A stretch of 64,000 bases of DNA from Parabacteroides sp. PH5-46 (GCF_029892785.1 NZ_JARXXA010000001.1:1-64000), one strand, 5' to 3'. Positions 10,391 to 20,322 are shown, numbered from the stretch's first letter. Notes: generated by a model from the letters alone, not told the origin. A program made the numbers and translations.

Positions 10391-12490
10391 ATGAAGAAAA
10401 GTAATATTCTTATTGTTTTGTTTATAAATACATTTGTTATGTTGCAAGCACAGAATCCACTATTAAGTGAGTATAGTAATACCCCGTATGCTACGCCTCC
10501 CTTTGATAAAATAAAGGTTGAGCATTATGAACCGGCCTTTGCAGAAGCGATTACGCAGTTGGAAAAAGAGGTTGAATATATAACCAATAACCCGGAATCC
10601 CCGACGTTTGAGAATACCATTGTAGCCCTTGAACGCAGCGGTATCCTGTTGTACCGGGTAAACTCCGCCTTCTTTAATGTATTGAATGCGGAAGCCAATG
10701 ACGAGATGATGGAGATTTCCCAGCGTATCTCTCCCAAGCTTTCGGAAAGCTCGAACAATATATATCTGAATGAAAACCTGTTCAAGCGTGTAAAAGCCGT
10801 ATATGAAAATAGGGCGAAACTAAACCTGAACACCGAAAATGCCAGGTTACTAAGCGAAACCTACGATTCCTTTATTGTACAAGGCGCAGACCTGAATGAA
10901 AAGGACAAAGAAACATACCGCAAACTAAGTACCGATCTGGCGATACTATCTTTGCAGTTTGAGCAAAATTCCCTGAAAGATAAGAACCGTTTCGAATGGC
11001 TTATAACAGACGAAACCCAGCTTTCCGGACTACCTGGAAGTATTCGTGATGCAGCCAGAACCTTAGCCAAAGATAAAGGCAAAGACGGCTGGTTATTCAA
11101 TCTTTCTGCCCCTAGTTACACCGCCTTTTTGCGCTATGCCGATTCACGCGAACTACGCGAAAAGATGTATTGCGAATACATGAGTGTAGCAAACAAAGGT
11201 GACGAATTCGATAATAAAGGTATTATCAAACAGATTGTTAACAAGCGATTGGAACTGGCCCGCCTATTAGGATACAATACCTATGCCGATTATGCATTGA
11301 AACATACAATGGCGAAAACGCCGGCTAATGTATATAATTTGTTGAACCAGTTGCTGGACGCTTATAAGCCAGCGGCCATTAAAGAATATAATGAAATTCT
11401 GGCTTTCGCTAAAGAAGAAGGCTTGAACGATACGGCTGTTATGCCCTGGGATTGGAGTTATTATGCCGAAAAGCTGAAAGATAAACGCTTTCAGGTTAAC
11501 GACGAAATGACACGTCCTTACTTTGAACTGGAGAATGTAAAGAAAGGCGTATTCGGACTTGCCACTCAGTTATATGGCATTACATTCAGAAAAAATACAG
11601 AGATACCTGTGTACCACAAGGAAGTGGAAACGTATGAAATATACGATGCCAACGGAGAATTCCTGGCCATCCTTTATACGGACTTCCACCCGCGCGACGG
11701 AAAGCAGTCCGGTGCCTGGATGAATACGATAAAGCCTCAGTTTAAAGGCATAGAGGGCGATCAGGGGAATCCGCAGATCATTATTGTAATGAACTTTACC
11801 CGTCCCACAGAGACAGAGCCTTCTCGCCTAACCTATGACGAGGTAAATACCTTGCTCCATGAGTTTGGACATGCTTTACACGGTATCTTAGCCGATGGCA
11901 CCTATGCTCTGCTGACCGGAACCAGCGTATATCGTGATTTCGTAGAGCTCCCTTCACAAATAATGGAGAACTGGCTGACAGAGAAAGAATACCTGGATCA
12001 AATAGCCGTACATTATCAAATCGGAGAGAAGATCCCGCAGGAAATGGTACAAAACCTGATCGACGCGTCTAACTTCAATGCCGGATATGCTTGTTGCCGC
12101 CAGCTAAGTTTCGGCTTGTTGGATATGGCTTGGCACACAATGACAAAGCCTTTTGAAGGCAATGTAGAAGACTTTGAAAACAAGGCCTGGAAGCCGGCTG
12201 CTATTCTGCCGACAGTTCCTGGTGCGCTGATGAGTTCTGCTTTCGGACATATCTTCTCCGGAGGTTATGCAGCCGGATATTATGGGTATAAGTGGGCGGA
12301 AGTATTGGATGCCGATGCCTTTTCCATGTTTAAGGAAGCCGGTATCTTTAATAAGGAAGTGGCTCGCTCATTCCGCGAGAATATCCTTTCCAAAGGAGGA
12401 ACCGAAGATCCGGACATCCTATATAAACGCTTCCGGGGAAGAGAGCCGTCTATTGACGCCTTGCTGATACGGAACGGAATTAAAAAATAA
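10391..12490 (+). CDS. dcp: M3 family metallopeptidase, peptidyl-dipeptidase Dcp-like
   Basis: Zinc peptidase that removes C-terminal dipeptides from oligopeptides. The HEFGH zinc motif with downstream Glu is seen (TLLHEFGHALHGILA, about 492-506), as is the family segment EMTRPYFELENVKKGVFGLA. The start is placed at ATG 10391, which gives a signal peptide (MKKSNILIVLFINTFVMLQAQ) and fits the promoter; the protein is about 699 aa, normal for Dcp. A secreted or periplasmic location is inferred from the signal. It ends 71 bp before the dCMP deaminase gene, which has its own promoter-like box. Confidence 0.92.
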   Translation: MKKSNILIVLFINTFVMLQAQNPLLSEYSNTPYATPPFDKIKVEHYEPAFAEAITQLEKEVEYITNNPESPTFENTIVALERSGILLYRVNSAFFNVLNAEANDEMMEISQRISPKLSESSNNIYLNENLFKRVKAVYENRAKLNLNTENARLLSETYDSFIVQGADLNEKDKETYRKLSTDLAILSLQFEQNSLKDKNRFEWLITDETQLSGLPGSIRDAARTLAKDKGKDGWLFNLSAPSYTAFLRYADSRELREKMYCEYMSVANKGDEFDNKGIIKQIVNKRLELARLLGYNTYADYALKHTMAKTPANVYNLLNQLLDAYKPAAIKEYNEILAFAKEEGLNDTAVMPWDWSYYAEKLKDKRFQVNDEMTRPYFELENVKKGVFGLATQLYGITFRKNTEIPVYHKEVETYEIYDANGEFLAILYTDFHPRDGKQSGAWMNTIKPQFKGIEGDQGNPQIIIVMNFTRPTETEPSRLTYDEVNTLLHEFGHALHGILADGTYALLTGTSVYRDFVELPSQIMENWLTEKEYLDQIAVHYQIGEKIPQEMVQNLIDASNFNAGYACCRQLSFGLLDMAWHTMTKPFEGNVEDFENKAWKPAAILPTVPGALMSSAFGHIFSGGYAAGYYGYKWAEVLDADAFSMFKEAGIFNKEVARSFRENILSKGGTEDPDILYKRFRGREPSIDALLIRNGIKK

Positions 12491-12532
12491 GGCAAACAGG
12501 CATTAATTAATTCAAATATAATTACTTTTGTT

Positions 12533-12540
12533 GCTTGATT
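12533..12540 (+). promoter_or_regulatory. -7 promoter element (TACTTTTG)
   Basis: TAnnTTTG box 21 bases before the ATG at 12562, in an AT-rich gap after the Dcp gene. A purine-rich AAGAGGAGGG stretch lies between box and start. It probably drives the dCMP deaminase / S41 protease / cyclo-ligase operon. Confidence 0.55.
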
Positions 12541-12561
12541 ATTAAGAGGAGGGATTGATTA

Positions 12562-13011
12562 ATGGATGAAAAGGCGAGCAAACAAGGCGAACTGGACAAA
12601 CGCTATTTGCGGATGGCTATGATCTGGGCTGAGAATTCGTATTGCAAACGTCGTCAGGTAGGGGCGATCATTGTGAAAGATAATATGATTATTTCTGACG
12701 GATATAATGGTACCCCTTCCGGTTTTGAGAATGTATGTGAAGATGAAAACAATGTGACAAAACCCTATGTCTTACATGCGGAGGCAAATGCCATAACAAA
12801 GGTAGCAGCCTCGTCCAACAGCAGTAAAGATGCGACGATCTATGTAACTTCGGCACCTTGCATTGAATGTGCGAAATTAATCATACAATCCGGAATAAAA
12901 CGAGTGGTTTACTCGGAGAAATATCGTGTGGAAGATGGGTGTGACCTCCTGGAACGCGCAGGTATTGAGTTGGACTATCTAGAGATAAAAGAAGAAAGGA
13001 CGAACAAATAA
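12562..13011 (+). CDS. dCMP deaminase family protein (ComEB-like)
   Basis: Zinc-dependent deoxycytidylate deaminase fold, converting dCMP to dUMP for dTMP synthesis. The zinc and catalytic motifs are clear: HAEANAI (His and proton-shuttle Glu, about 74-80) and SAPCIECAK (two Cys, about 94-102). Length 149 aa is usual. It is the first gene of a three-gene operon, 1 bp from the S41 protease. The same three-gene neighbourhood is common in Bacteroidales as far as I know. Confidence 0.92.
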   Translation: MDEKASKQGELDKRYLRMAMIWAENSYCKRRQVGAIIVKDNMIISDGYNGTPSGFENVCEDENNVTKPYVLHAEANAITKVAASSNSSKDATIYVTSAPCIECAKLIIQSGIKRVVYSEKYRVEDGCDLLERAGIELDYLEIKEERTNK

Positions 13012-13012
13012 G

Positions 13013-14737
13013 ATGAACAATAAAAAACTATATGTATGGCTTCCGGTAATCATTGCTTTTAGTATTGCTCTGGGTATTTTTATCGGCAATTATTACCTGA
13101 ATATAAGCTCTCAGAATAAAGGAATGCGCCGTTATGCCACCGGGAATAAGGTTAATTACATCCTCGATATCATTAACGAGCAATACGTGGATACCGTAGA
13201 GGTGGGTCAGCTAGTGGAAGGGGTAATACCTAAAATATTCAGTGAATTGGATCCGCATTCCGTGTATATTCCGGCAGAAGATGCAGAAAGTGTAAACGAA
13301 GAGTTGGAAGGATCATTCAGCGGTATAGGTGTTTCCTTTAATATGCAGACAGATACCATTTTGGTTATTAGTGTTATACCCGGAGGCCCTTCAGAGAAGG
13401 CAGGGCTTCAGCCTTTCGACCGCATCATCACTATTAATGATTCCGTGTTCTCGGGAAAGCATGTAGATCAGAACTATGTAATGAAGAACCTTCGCGGAGC
13501 AAAGAACAGTACCGTTACTCTGGGGGTGAAACGGAGGGATATGCCCGAACTTATCTACTTTGACGTAACCCGTGGCGATGTTCCGGTGTACTCTGTGGAT
13601 GTATCCTATGAAGTAAAGAAAAACATCGGCTATATCAAGATCTCTAAATTTGCCCGTACCACTTACAACGAATTTATTACGGCGATTGCCAAGCTAAAGC
13701 AAGAAGGCTGTAATTCATTTGTGGTTGACCTTCGCGGCAATTCAGGAGGTATGATGGATGCTGCCATAAATATGATCAACGAATTTCTTCCGGCTGGGCA
13801 ACTTATTGTCTATACGGAAGGGAAGGCTTATCCCCGGAATGATATATTTTCGAATGGAACGGGTACTTGCATCGATAATCCGCTAGTTGTACTGACAGAC
13901 GAAGGCTCAGCTTCAGCCAGTGAGATCTTTGCCGGAGCCATTCAGGACAATGACAGGGGGATGATTATCGGCCGGAGAACATACGGGAAAGGATTGGTGC
14001 AATCTCAGATAGCGCTGACGGATGGTTCCCAGCTACGGCTTACCATTGCCCGCTATTATACGCCGTCTGGCCGCTCCATCCAGAAAGAATATCAGATGGG
14101 GAAAACGGAAGACTATGATATGGATATCTACAACCGCTTTTTGCATGGTGAGTTTTATTCTGCCGATAGCATCAAGATAGACAATCTACCGGAGTTTACG
14201 ACTTCTATCGGACGTACCGTTTACGGCGGCGGAGGCATTATGCCCGACATCTTTATTCCGAGCGATACCAGTGGTGTAACTTCCTATTTCAACAATATCG
14301 TGCGGAGTACGAATGTGCTTTATCTGTTTACTCTGCTGTATTCGGACGAGAATTACAATAAACTATCTTCCTTTGATAATTACGAGGAATTGTACAGCTA
14401 CTTAAAGCAGCAACCCTTGCTGGCTGAGTTTACGGACTTTGCGGCAGCAAGAGGGGTAAAGAAACGTCCTGCCCTGATCAATATTTCAGCCAAACTGATC
14501 GAAACGCATATACATGCGTACATCGTTCGTAATTTCTTTGAAGATAGCGGCTTCTATCCGATCTTTTATAAAGATGATGAAACGATCAAGCAGGCTGTTA
14601 AAGTCATAGAAGAAGGGAAATCGCTTCCCACATTAGATGATAAGATGTCTGAACATGGAATTACAGCAAGCAAAAAAACTCCTGCGGCAATCTTTAGCCT
14701 CTACAAAGAAAGAATACACGGAAACTACGTTGCTTGA
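13013..14737 (+). CDS. S41 family C-terminal processing protease with PDZ domain
   Basis: Tail-specific serine protease of the CtpA/Prc group, acting in the periplasm. An N-terminal signal anchor (WLPVIIAFSIALGIFIGNYY) is followed by a PDZ domain (about 95-175; GIGVSFNMQTDTILVISVIP) and the S41 core with the nucleophile region GSASASEIFAGAIQD and the general-base lysine in RRTYGKGLVQ. A C-terminal region of about 150 aa follows, as in Bacteroidetes homologues. Its last 83 bp overlap the next gene in another frame. Confidence 0.93.
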   Translation: MNNKKLYVWLPVIIAFSIALGIFIGNYYLNISSQNKGMRRYATGNKVNYILDIINEQYVDTVEVGQLVEGVIPKIFSELDPHSVYIPAEDAESVNEELEGSFSGIGVSFNMQTDTILVISVIPGGPSEKAGLQPFDRIITINDSVFSGKHVDQNYVMKNLRGAKNSTVTLGVKRRDMPELIYFDVTRGDVPVYSVDVSYEVKKNIGYIKISKFARTTYNEFITAIAKLKQEGCNSFVVDLRGNSGGMMDAAINMINEFLPAGQLIVYTEGKAYPRNDIFSNGTGTCIDNPLVVLTDEGSASASEIFAGAIQDNDRGMIIGRRTYGKGLVQSQIALTDGSQLRLTIARYYTPSGRSIQKEYQMGKTEDYDMDIYNRFLHGEFYSADSIKIDNLPEFTTSIGRTVYGGGGIMPDIFIPSDTSGVTSYFNNIVRSTNVLYLFTLLYSDENYNKLSSFDNYEELYSYLKQQPLLAEFTDFAAARGVKKRPALINISAKLIETHIHAYIVRNFFEDSGFYPIFYKDDETIKQAVKVIEEGKSLPTLDDKMSEHGITASKKTPAAIFSLYKERIHGNYVA

Positions 14738-15221
14738 GCTTTCCGAAAAGATAATGAACCGGCTGGAGGATACGGAATCCTTTAGCCGGTCTTCTTGTAT
14801 TGCCTTCTATCATGCCATCGCGGGAGAAGTACAAACAGCCTATTTTATAGACAAATGGCATTCTGACAAGAAAATATTATTGCCGCTAGTTGAAGGAGAC
14901 GATTTACAATTCTTCCTTTATAAAGGGAAAGAGCATCTGAAAGCAGGTGCTTTTGGCATATTGGAACCGCTTGCCGAAGAAGGCCTGCCGACTGAAGAGC
15001 CGGACTTAATCATCGTCCCGGGAGTAGCTTTCGATCGCTCACTCAATCGTATGGGACGTGGAAGAGGCTACTACGACCGCTTCTTGGCCTCCCATCCCGA
15101 TGTTCCCAAAATAGGCATTTGTTTTGATTTCCAGCTGGTAGAAACAGTTCCTGTCGAACCTTTCGACATCAAGATGGATCTGGTTATTACTGACAAAGAA
15201 GTTATCACACATAAAATATAA
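14655..15221 (+). CDS. 5-formyltetrahydrofolate cyclo-ligase
   Basis: ATP-dependent conversion of 5-formyl-THF to 5,10-methenyl-THF in one-carbon metabolism. Landmarks are the N-terminal KKLLRQSL helix, the middle LPLVEGDDLQFFLY, and the signature PGVAFDRSLNRMGRGRGYYD (about 122-141) with the nucleotide and folate loop. I place the start at ATG 14655 (188 aa) because family members begin with this basic helix; the ATG at 14637 would add six residues. Either start lies inside the S41 protease gene, so the two genes overlap by 83 bp or more in different frames. Confidence 0.9.
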   Translation: MELQQAKKLLRQSLASTKKEYTETTLLELSEKIMNRLEDTESFSRSSCIAFYHAIAGEVQTAYFIDKWHSDKKILLPLVEGDDLQFFLYKGKEHLKAGAFGILEPLAEEGLPTEEPDLIIVPGVAFDRSLNRMGRGRGYYDRFLASHPDVPKIGICFDFQLVETVPVEPFDIKMDLVITDKEVITHKI

Positions 15222-15237
15222 GATTTATAAAAATCAA

Positions 15238-15272
15238 AAGAAGGTGTCCAAAAGCGGATACCTTCTTTTTTG
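15238..15272 (+). terminator. intrinsic terminator between convergent genes
   Basis: Stem GAAGGTGTCC (15240-15249) pairs with GGATACCTTC (15256-15265) with one G-T wobble, followed by TTTTTT. It lies after the cyclo-ligase gene and just beyond the end of the convergent LRR gene, so it may serve both. Confidence 0.85.
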
Positions 15273-15286
15273 TTATGCTATAAATC

Positions 15287-17989
15287 TTATTTCTTCAATA
15301 TCACTTTGCGGTATAAACTGTTTGCTGTTTTAACAATCACGATGTAGCCTCCCGAAGAAAGGTGACCCATGTCAACTGATTGGATATCTCCCTTTTGCGA
15401 AATGACTAATACGCCTTGTAGATTATAAATATTCACCAACTGAACACGCTCTGCGTTGATGTATAACATATCTACAACCGGATTGGGATAGACTTGCAGG
15501 TCGATTGCTGTATTGCTGTCTATTCCGGAAGCGTTTAATGGTTCTAATTTTGCTATCAACTCTAAATCCTTCGTTACCGTAAATGTATACGGGTTCTCGG
15601 TTGAAACAACGTTGCCTTCAGAATCAGTCCAATTAATAAAGCGATTATTACCTTCGAGCAACACAGAGAGGGTTGCCGTTTCCCCGTAATTGTAGGTTCC
15701 ATTGCCAACGATACTGCCATTGAGGGGATTGTTGGCGGTAGCGTTGATGTTGAAGTTTCTATATTCTACGGTATAGTAGATGCTTACTTTTGCTTTTGCT
15801 TGCTCTTTGTCGACTACATCTGGATGGAACATGAAAACCTTTATAGGTTGTTCGGTAGTCTTTATGAATGTAAGCTCTCCATCTATATAGTTATAATAAT
15901 TCCTATCGGCAATTACCTCAACATCGTAATAGGTACCGTTAATGGAAGGTATAGTTATCACATCGCCTATCATGACTTTTGTCTCAGGTAATCTTTGAGG
16001 CGAAATAATACAACTATTCGCATAAGGCGCACCGTTGTTCATTATGTCATACAACTGCTCAAGCGAGAGCTGGTTGTCATTACACTCAAAATAGTCAATC
16101 TTTTTGTTGTTACTCAAATCGAGCGATTGCAGTTTGTTATTTGCGCAGTAAAGTCTTGAAAGGTCGGGCGCATTGGTCACGTCGAGTTGGGTTACCCCTG
16201 AGTTGTTTACAGCTAAATAATCCAATACATGTTTGGGATTTACACGTCTTATTTTGGCATTATAAGGTCCGCTTGCGTTGGCATAAGGTATGTCGATATA
16301 ATATCTTCCTCCATCGCTATTGTGCGTAGTGACCGTTCCATTTCCCCAGTCTACCATAATATTATTGGTGCCTTCGGTGGCTCTTATACGGAGTTTGGAC
16401 TCGCTTGTCGGGTTCCATGTGAATGAAATATCCCAAGGGCTTATGGTGTAGGTCGTGATAATTTTTACTAACTTAAAATGCTCTTCCTTAACCTTCTCAT
16501 GGGTCATTGAAACGGTGTATGTACCTGTCTTAAGGAAGGTGAGTATACCGTTGATATAGGTGTAGTCAACTCCGGAGACTCCGTTTTCGACCGAAATTTT
16601 GCTGGCTATTCCGTTATAAAGGAGCGAGATGTCTTCTTCTTGATAACGTGTTTCTCCGGCGTATTGAGGAGACATCCTCAACGCCCTGGAGTAGGTCGAT
16701 CCGTTATTATGTACATTTGCCAATTGATTGTAAGGCAGATAATTATCGTAGCAATGGAGCTTCTTGAGTTTTGAATTCTTACTCACATTCAAGGTTGATA
16801 GTTTATTGTCGTTGCAGATCAACTCATTTAATCTCTCGCTATTTCTGAGGTCTAAAGAGGTTAGTTGATTGGTATTGCAAATCAACTTTTCTAATCCCAC
16901 ATTGTTGCTGAGGTTTAAAGAGGTTAGTTGATTGTTGGAACAATATAATTCCATTAATTTCACATTATTGCTAATATCTAAAGAGGCGAGTTTATTGGAG
17001 TCGCATACCAATTCAAACAATGTAGCATTGTTTTTCAGATTTAAATCAGTGAATTTATTATTGCTACAATACAGCTTTGTTAATGCCGTATTGTTGCTTA
17101 GATTTAAAGAGGCGAGTTGATTGTTGGAACAATGCAGGCCATTTAATTTCAGGCTGTTTTGTATATTTAAGTACTTAAGATTATTATTATCACAATAAAA
17201 TTGCAGCAATTCTTTGTTGTTATTCAGATCCAAAGAAACGATCTTGTTCTGGTAGCATTCAACCGTTTGCAATGCCGGATTGTTTTCCAGATCTAAAGCG
17301 GTGAGTTGGTTGCTATGACAATAAAGCTCTCTTAATTGGGGGTTGGATTTGAAGTCTAAGGAAGCGAGTTGATTATTATTGCAGTCTAAATTGATCAATT
17401 CTGCGTTCGCTGTCACATTCAGAGTTGTGATCTGGTTGTAGGGACAAAATATCTGGAATAATTTCGGATTCTTATTCACCTCCAAAGAAGTCAGTTGATT
17501 GTTGCCGCATGATATACTCTCTAATTTTGTATTCTTACTCACATCCAATGAAGAGAGTTCATTCTTGAAGCAACTTAAGTATATTAATGCTGTGCATTGA
17601 CTCAGATCTAAGGAAGTGAGTTGATTGTTGGCGCATTCCAAATCTTTTAATGCTGTGCATTGACTCACATCCAAGCTTGTGATTGAATTATCGTTGCAAT
17701 TAAATCTGATAATGTTTGCCGGATTTACGGCCGTAATGGTCACATGATACGTATCGTTCTTGCTGTAAAAATGATTCAATTCCAAAAAATACTTCACCGA
17801 AGAGGTACTGTTTTGCGTCTCTATATTCCCATCGCCCCAATCAATCGTGATAGATTGCTGCTTCTCTGTTGTTTTTATATGTAATTGTTTCCGACCACCT
17901 TTGTCTTTCCAAGTGAGGGAAATTTTAGCTGATGCTTGTCCCGGATATCCCAACAGGCATACGATGAATATTAGTAAAATTTTGTTCAT
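15287..17989 (-). CDS. secreted leucine-rich-repeat protein with PKD-like domains and T9SS C-terminal sorting domain
   Basis: A 900-aa exported protein. A signal peptide (about 1-21) precedes a PKD-like domain (ITIDWGDGNIET) and about 15 tandem 21-residue leucine-rich repeats of the pattern LxCxxNxLxxLDLxxNxxL (about 90-405). A second PKD-like unit (IMVDWGNGTVTT), a short second LRR block, an InlB B-repeat-like domain (YNYGETATLSVLLEGNNRFINW) and a C-terminal type A sorting domain (DLQVYPNPVVDMLYI to YRKVILKK) follow. The sorting domain indicates export by the type IX system and surface attachment or release. Most LRRs keep a Cys at one position, so a cysteine ladder lines the solenoid. Binding partner unknown. 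A strong promoter lies about 90 bp upstream. Confidence 0.88.
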   Translation of the reverse strand: MNKILLIFIVCLLGYPGQASAKISLTWKDKGGRKQLHIKTTEKQQSITIDWGDGNIETQNSTSSVKYFLELNHFYSKNDTYHVTITAVNPANIIRFNCNDNSITSLDVSQCTALKDLECANNQLTSLDLSQCTALIYLSCFKNELSSLDVSKNTKLESISCGNNQLTSLEVNKNPKLFQIFCPYNQITTLNVTANAELINLDCNNNQLASLDFKSNPQLRELYCHSNQLTALDLENNPALQTVECYQNKIVSLDLNNNKELLQFYCDNNNLKYLNIQNSLKLNGLHCSNNQLASLNLSNNTALTKLYCSNNKFTDLNLKNNATLFELVCDSNKLASLDISNNVKLMELYCSNNQLTSLNLSNNVGLEKLICNTNQLTSLDLRNSERLNELICNDNKLSTLNVSKNSKLKKLHCYDNYLPYNQLANVHNNGSTYSRALRMSPQYAGETRYQEEDISLLYNGIASKISVENGVSGVDYTYINGILTFLKTGTYTVSMTHEKVKEEHFKLVKIITTYTISPWDISFTWNPTSESKLRIRATEGTNNIMVDWGNGTVTTHNSDGGRYYIDIPYANASGPYNAKIRRVNPKHVLDYLAVNNSGVTQLDVTNAPDLSRLYCANNKLQSLDLSNNKKIDYFECNDNQLSLEQLYDIMNNGAPYANSCIISPQRLPETKVMIGDVITIPSINGTYYDVEVIADRNYYNYIDGELTFIKTTEQPIKVFMFHPDVVDKEQAKAKVSIYYTVEYRNFNINATANNPLNGSIVGNGTYNYGETATLSVLLEGNNRFINWTDSEGNVVSTENPYTFTVTKDLELIAKLEPLNASGIDSNTAIDLQVYPNPVVDMLYINAERVQLVNIYNLQGVLVISQKGDIQSVDMGHLSSGGYIVIVKTANSLYRKVILKK

Positions 17990-18076
17990 TTTTTATTGAG
18001 TTATATAATATGAATATTGTTTTAGATACGAACTTTCAAAAGAAGACAGAGATAGCTACATTCTGCTTTGCTGCGA

Positions 18077-18107
18077 CAAAGATAGTTTAATCCATTGAAA
18101 ACAACAA
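18077..18107 (-). promoter_or_regulatory. sigma-ABfr promoter (TTG-N20-TATCTTTG)
   Basis: Read on the minus strand, TTG (18105-18107) is followed 20 bases later by TATCTTTG (18077-18084). This is close to the Bacteroidetes consensus for both elements. It lies 88 bases upstream of the LRR gene start, giving a leader of about 80 nt. Confidence 0.75.
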
Positions 18108-18150
18108 TATAACCTAATCAGTGTCTGATTTTTTACCAGAATATAAGAGA

Positions 18151-18182
18151 AAAAAGAGGGTGTGTCAAAATGACACACCCTC
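18151..18182 (-). terminator. terminator of the S9 peptidase gene
   Basis: Perfect 12-bp stem (GAGGGTGTGTCA at 18156-18167 with 18171-18182) and 3-base loop; on the minus strand it is followed by six T's. It lies 25 bases downstream of the S9 peptidase stop codon. Confidence 0.9.
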
Positions 18183-18207
18183 TCGTGTTAAAAAAACGTC
18201 AGATCTT

Positions 18208-20322
18208 TTATTTTACATTCATCCCCAGGTTATACATGATAAATGAGTAGATGTCAGCAGATTCGTCCAGGATTTTGCTGATGGGCTTTCCTGCTCCGTG
18301 GCCAGCTTTTGTTTCTATGCGGATCAGCTTGGGAGCGTCTCCTGTATTGGCAGCTTGTAAAGTTGCGGCATATTTAAAGGAGTGGGCGGGTACTACCCGG
18401 TCGTCATGGTCGGCTGTCGTTACCATAATGGCAGGGTAAGGGGTTCCATCATTCTTTATGTTGTGCAGCGGCGAGTAGGCATGTAGATAGTTGAACATCT
18501 CTTTGCTGTCTTCGCTTGTGCCATAGTCGCTCGCCCAGTTCCAGCCAATCGTGAATTTGTGGTAGCGAAGCATATCCATTACACCTACTGCCGGAACAGC
18601 TGCCTTAAACAGGTCCGGGCGTTGGTTTACAACTGCTCCAACCAGCAAACCGCCATTAGATCCTCCATTTACAGCTATTTTTTCCTTATTGGTGTACTTC
18701 TCCTGAATCAGGTATTCGGCAGCACCTATAAAGTCGTCAAACACATTCTGCTTGTTCATCTTTGTACCGGCCTGGTGCCATTCTTCTCCGTATTCGCCAC
18801 CGCCTCTGAGGGTTACTTGTGCATAGATACCTCCGTTTTCAAGGAAGACCAAGCGGCTGGTAGAGAAGCCCGGGTTCAGGCTTACGTTAAAGCCTCCGTA
18901 TCCATACAGGAATACTGGGTTTGCCCCATCTTTTTGCAGACCTTTCTTATAGGTAAGGAACATGGGTATCTTCGTGCCGTCTTTGCTGGCGAAGAATACC
19001 TGCTCGGTTGTATATTCGTCTGGATTAAAAGCTACTTTAGGAGCCAGGTAAAGCTCAGACTGGTTCTTGTCCAGATCATATTTGTAAATAGTAGCCGGGA
19101 AAGTAAATGACGAGAACGAATAGAAGGTCTCTTTGTCGTCTTTGTCTCCGCTGAAGTAAACTGATCCCAGGGTAGGAAGCTTCACTTCGTGTTCCTCTTT
19201 CCCTTCCAGACTATACACATAGGCATGATGGGAAGCATCTTTCTCATAGGTAAGCATCAGTTTTCCACCAATAATAGAGGCATTGGAAAGAACCGATTCC
19301 GACTCAGGAATCAACTCTACCCAGTCTTTCAGCATCGGCGAGCCGATAGTAGCTGTCATAATCCTGTATTTAGGTGCCCCATAGTTTGTTATCAGATAGA
19401 TCTTGTCGCCCACTACTTCGATAGGAGCATAGGAATACTCCATATCATCCGTCAGAGCCATTACCGGAGCGTTTGCCTTGGTAAGGTCTTTAATAAACAG
19501 GTTATTACCACTTCCGGCTCCGGATTCAAAGATAAACATAAGCCGTTCGTCTTCACTTACACTTCCGTAATAGAAACGCTTGGGTTCTTTCGGATTCTGA
19601 TAGATCAGCTTGTCGTCACTTTGCGGGGTACCTAGCTGGTGGTAATATATCTTATGATTTTCGTTCATGTTGGAGTACTCCTTACCTGCTTCAGGAGCAT
19701 CATAGGCACTGTAATAGAAGCCGTTGCCATGCCAGGATGCACCGCCGAACTTGGCCCATAGGATATGGTCGTCCAGGCGTTGACCGCTTGCCAGGTCTAT
19801 CACAAATATTTCGTTCCAGTCCGAACCGCTACGCGAAATATTGTAAGCCAGGTATTGTCCGTTGTTTGAGAAAGAAATACCGCTCAGAGCCACAGTTCCG
19901 TCGTCAGACAATTTGTTCGGGTCGAGCAACACCTTTGCTTCCCCGTCCAGCGTTTCTTTTACGTACATTACGCTCTGGTTCTGCAATCCGTCGTTCTTAA
20001 AGAAATAGTACTTTCCTTTCTTTTTGGATGGGGTTCCTATCTTTTCGTAATTTGTCAGATCAGTAAGACGTTGTTTGATTTTATCACGGAAGGGTATTTT
20101 CGACAAATACGCTGCTGTTACCTTATTCTCAGCTTCCACCCAGGCTTCTGTTGCCTTCGAGGTGTCATTTTCCAACCAACGATACGGGTCTGCCACTTCG
20201 GTTCCGAAGTAGGTGTCTACCGTATTGTCCTTATCTGCTACGGGATAAGCCAATTTTGCTCCCTGATTACATGCTCCTAACACAGTCATGCCACACACTA
20301 AAATTAAAAGTTTTGTTTTCAT
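18208..20322 (-). CDS. prolyl oligopeptidase family serine peptidase (S9A), lipoprotein
   Basis: Cleaves short peptides after proline. A lipoprotein signal (MTVLGAC, Cys about 18) is followed by the propeller domain opening (YFGTEVADPYRWLENDTSK) and the C-terminal alpha/beta-hydrolase domain. The catalytic triad is visible: Ser in NGGSNGGLLVG (about 556), Asp in TTADHDDRVVPAH and His in KAGHGAGKP. Its 704-aa length is typical. It is monocistronic: a TATCTTTG promoter box lies upstream and a strong terminator downstream. Confidence 0.95.
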   Translation of the reverse strand: MKTKLLILVCGMTVLGACNQGAKLAYPVADKDNTVDTYFGTEVADPYRWLENDTSKATEAWVEAENKVTAAYLSKIPFRDKIKQRLTDLTNYEKIGTPSKKKGKYYFFKNDGLQNQSVMYVKETLDGEAKVLLDPNKLSDDGTVALSGISFSNNGQYLAYNISRSGSDWNEIFVIDLASGQRLDDHILWAKFGGASWHGNGFYYSAYDAPEAGKEYSNMNENHKIYYHQLGTPQSDDKLIYQNPKEPKRFYYGSVSEDERLMFIFESGAGSGNNLFIKDLTKANAPVMALTDDMEYSYAPIEVVGDKIYLITNYGAPKYRIMTATIGSPMLKDWVELIPESESVLSNASIIGGKLMLTYEKDASHHAYVYSLEGKEEHEVKLPTLGSVYFSGDKDDKETFYSFSSFTFPATIYKYDLDKNQSELYLAPKVAFNPDEYTTEQVFFASKDGTKIPMFLTYKKGLQKDGANPVFLYGYGGFNVSLNPGFSTSRLVFLENGGIYAQVTLRGGGEYGEEWHQAGTKMNKQNVFDDFIGAAEYLIQEKYTNKEKIAVNGGSNGGLLVGAVVNQRPDLFKAAVPAVGVMDMLRYHKFTIGWNWASDYGTSEDSKEMFNYLHAYSPLHNIKNDGTPYPAIMVTTADHDDRVVPAHSFKYAATLQAANTGDAPKLIRIETKAGHGAGKPISKILDESADIYSFIMYNLGMNVK

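Noticed and set aside
18559-19635. Open frames on the plus strand opposite the S9 peptidase gene
   Set aside because: They are shadows of a gene with intact catalytic motifs and have no domain or promoter of their own.
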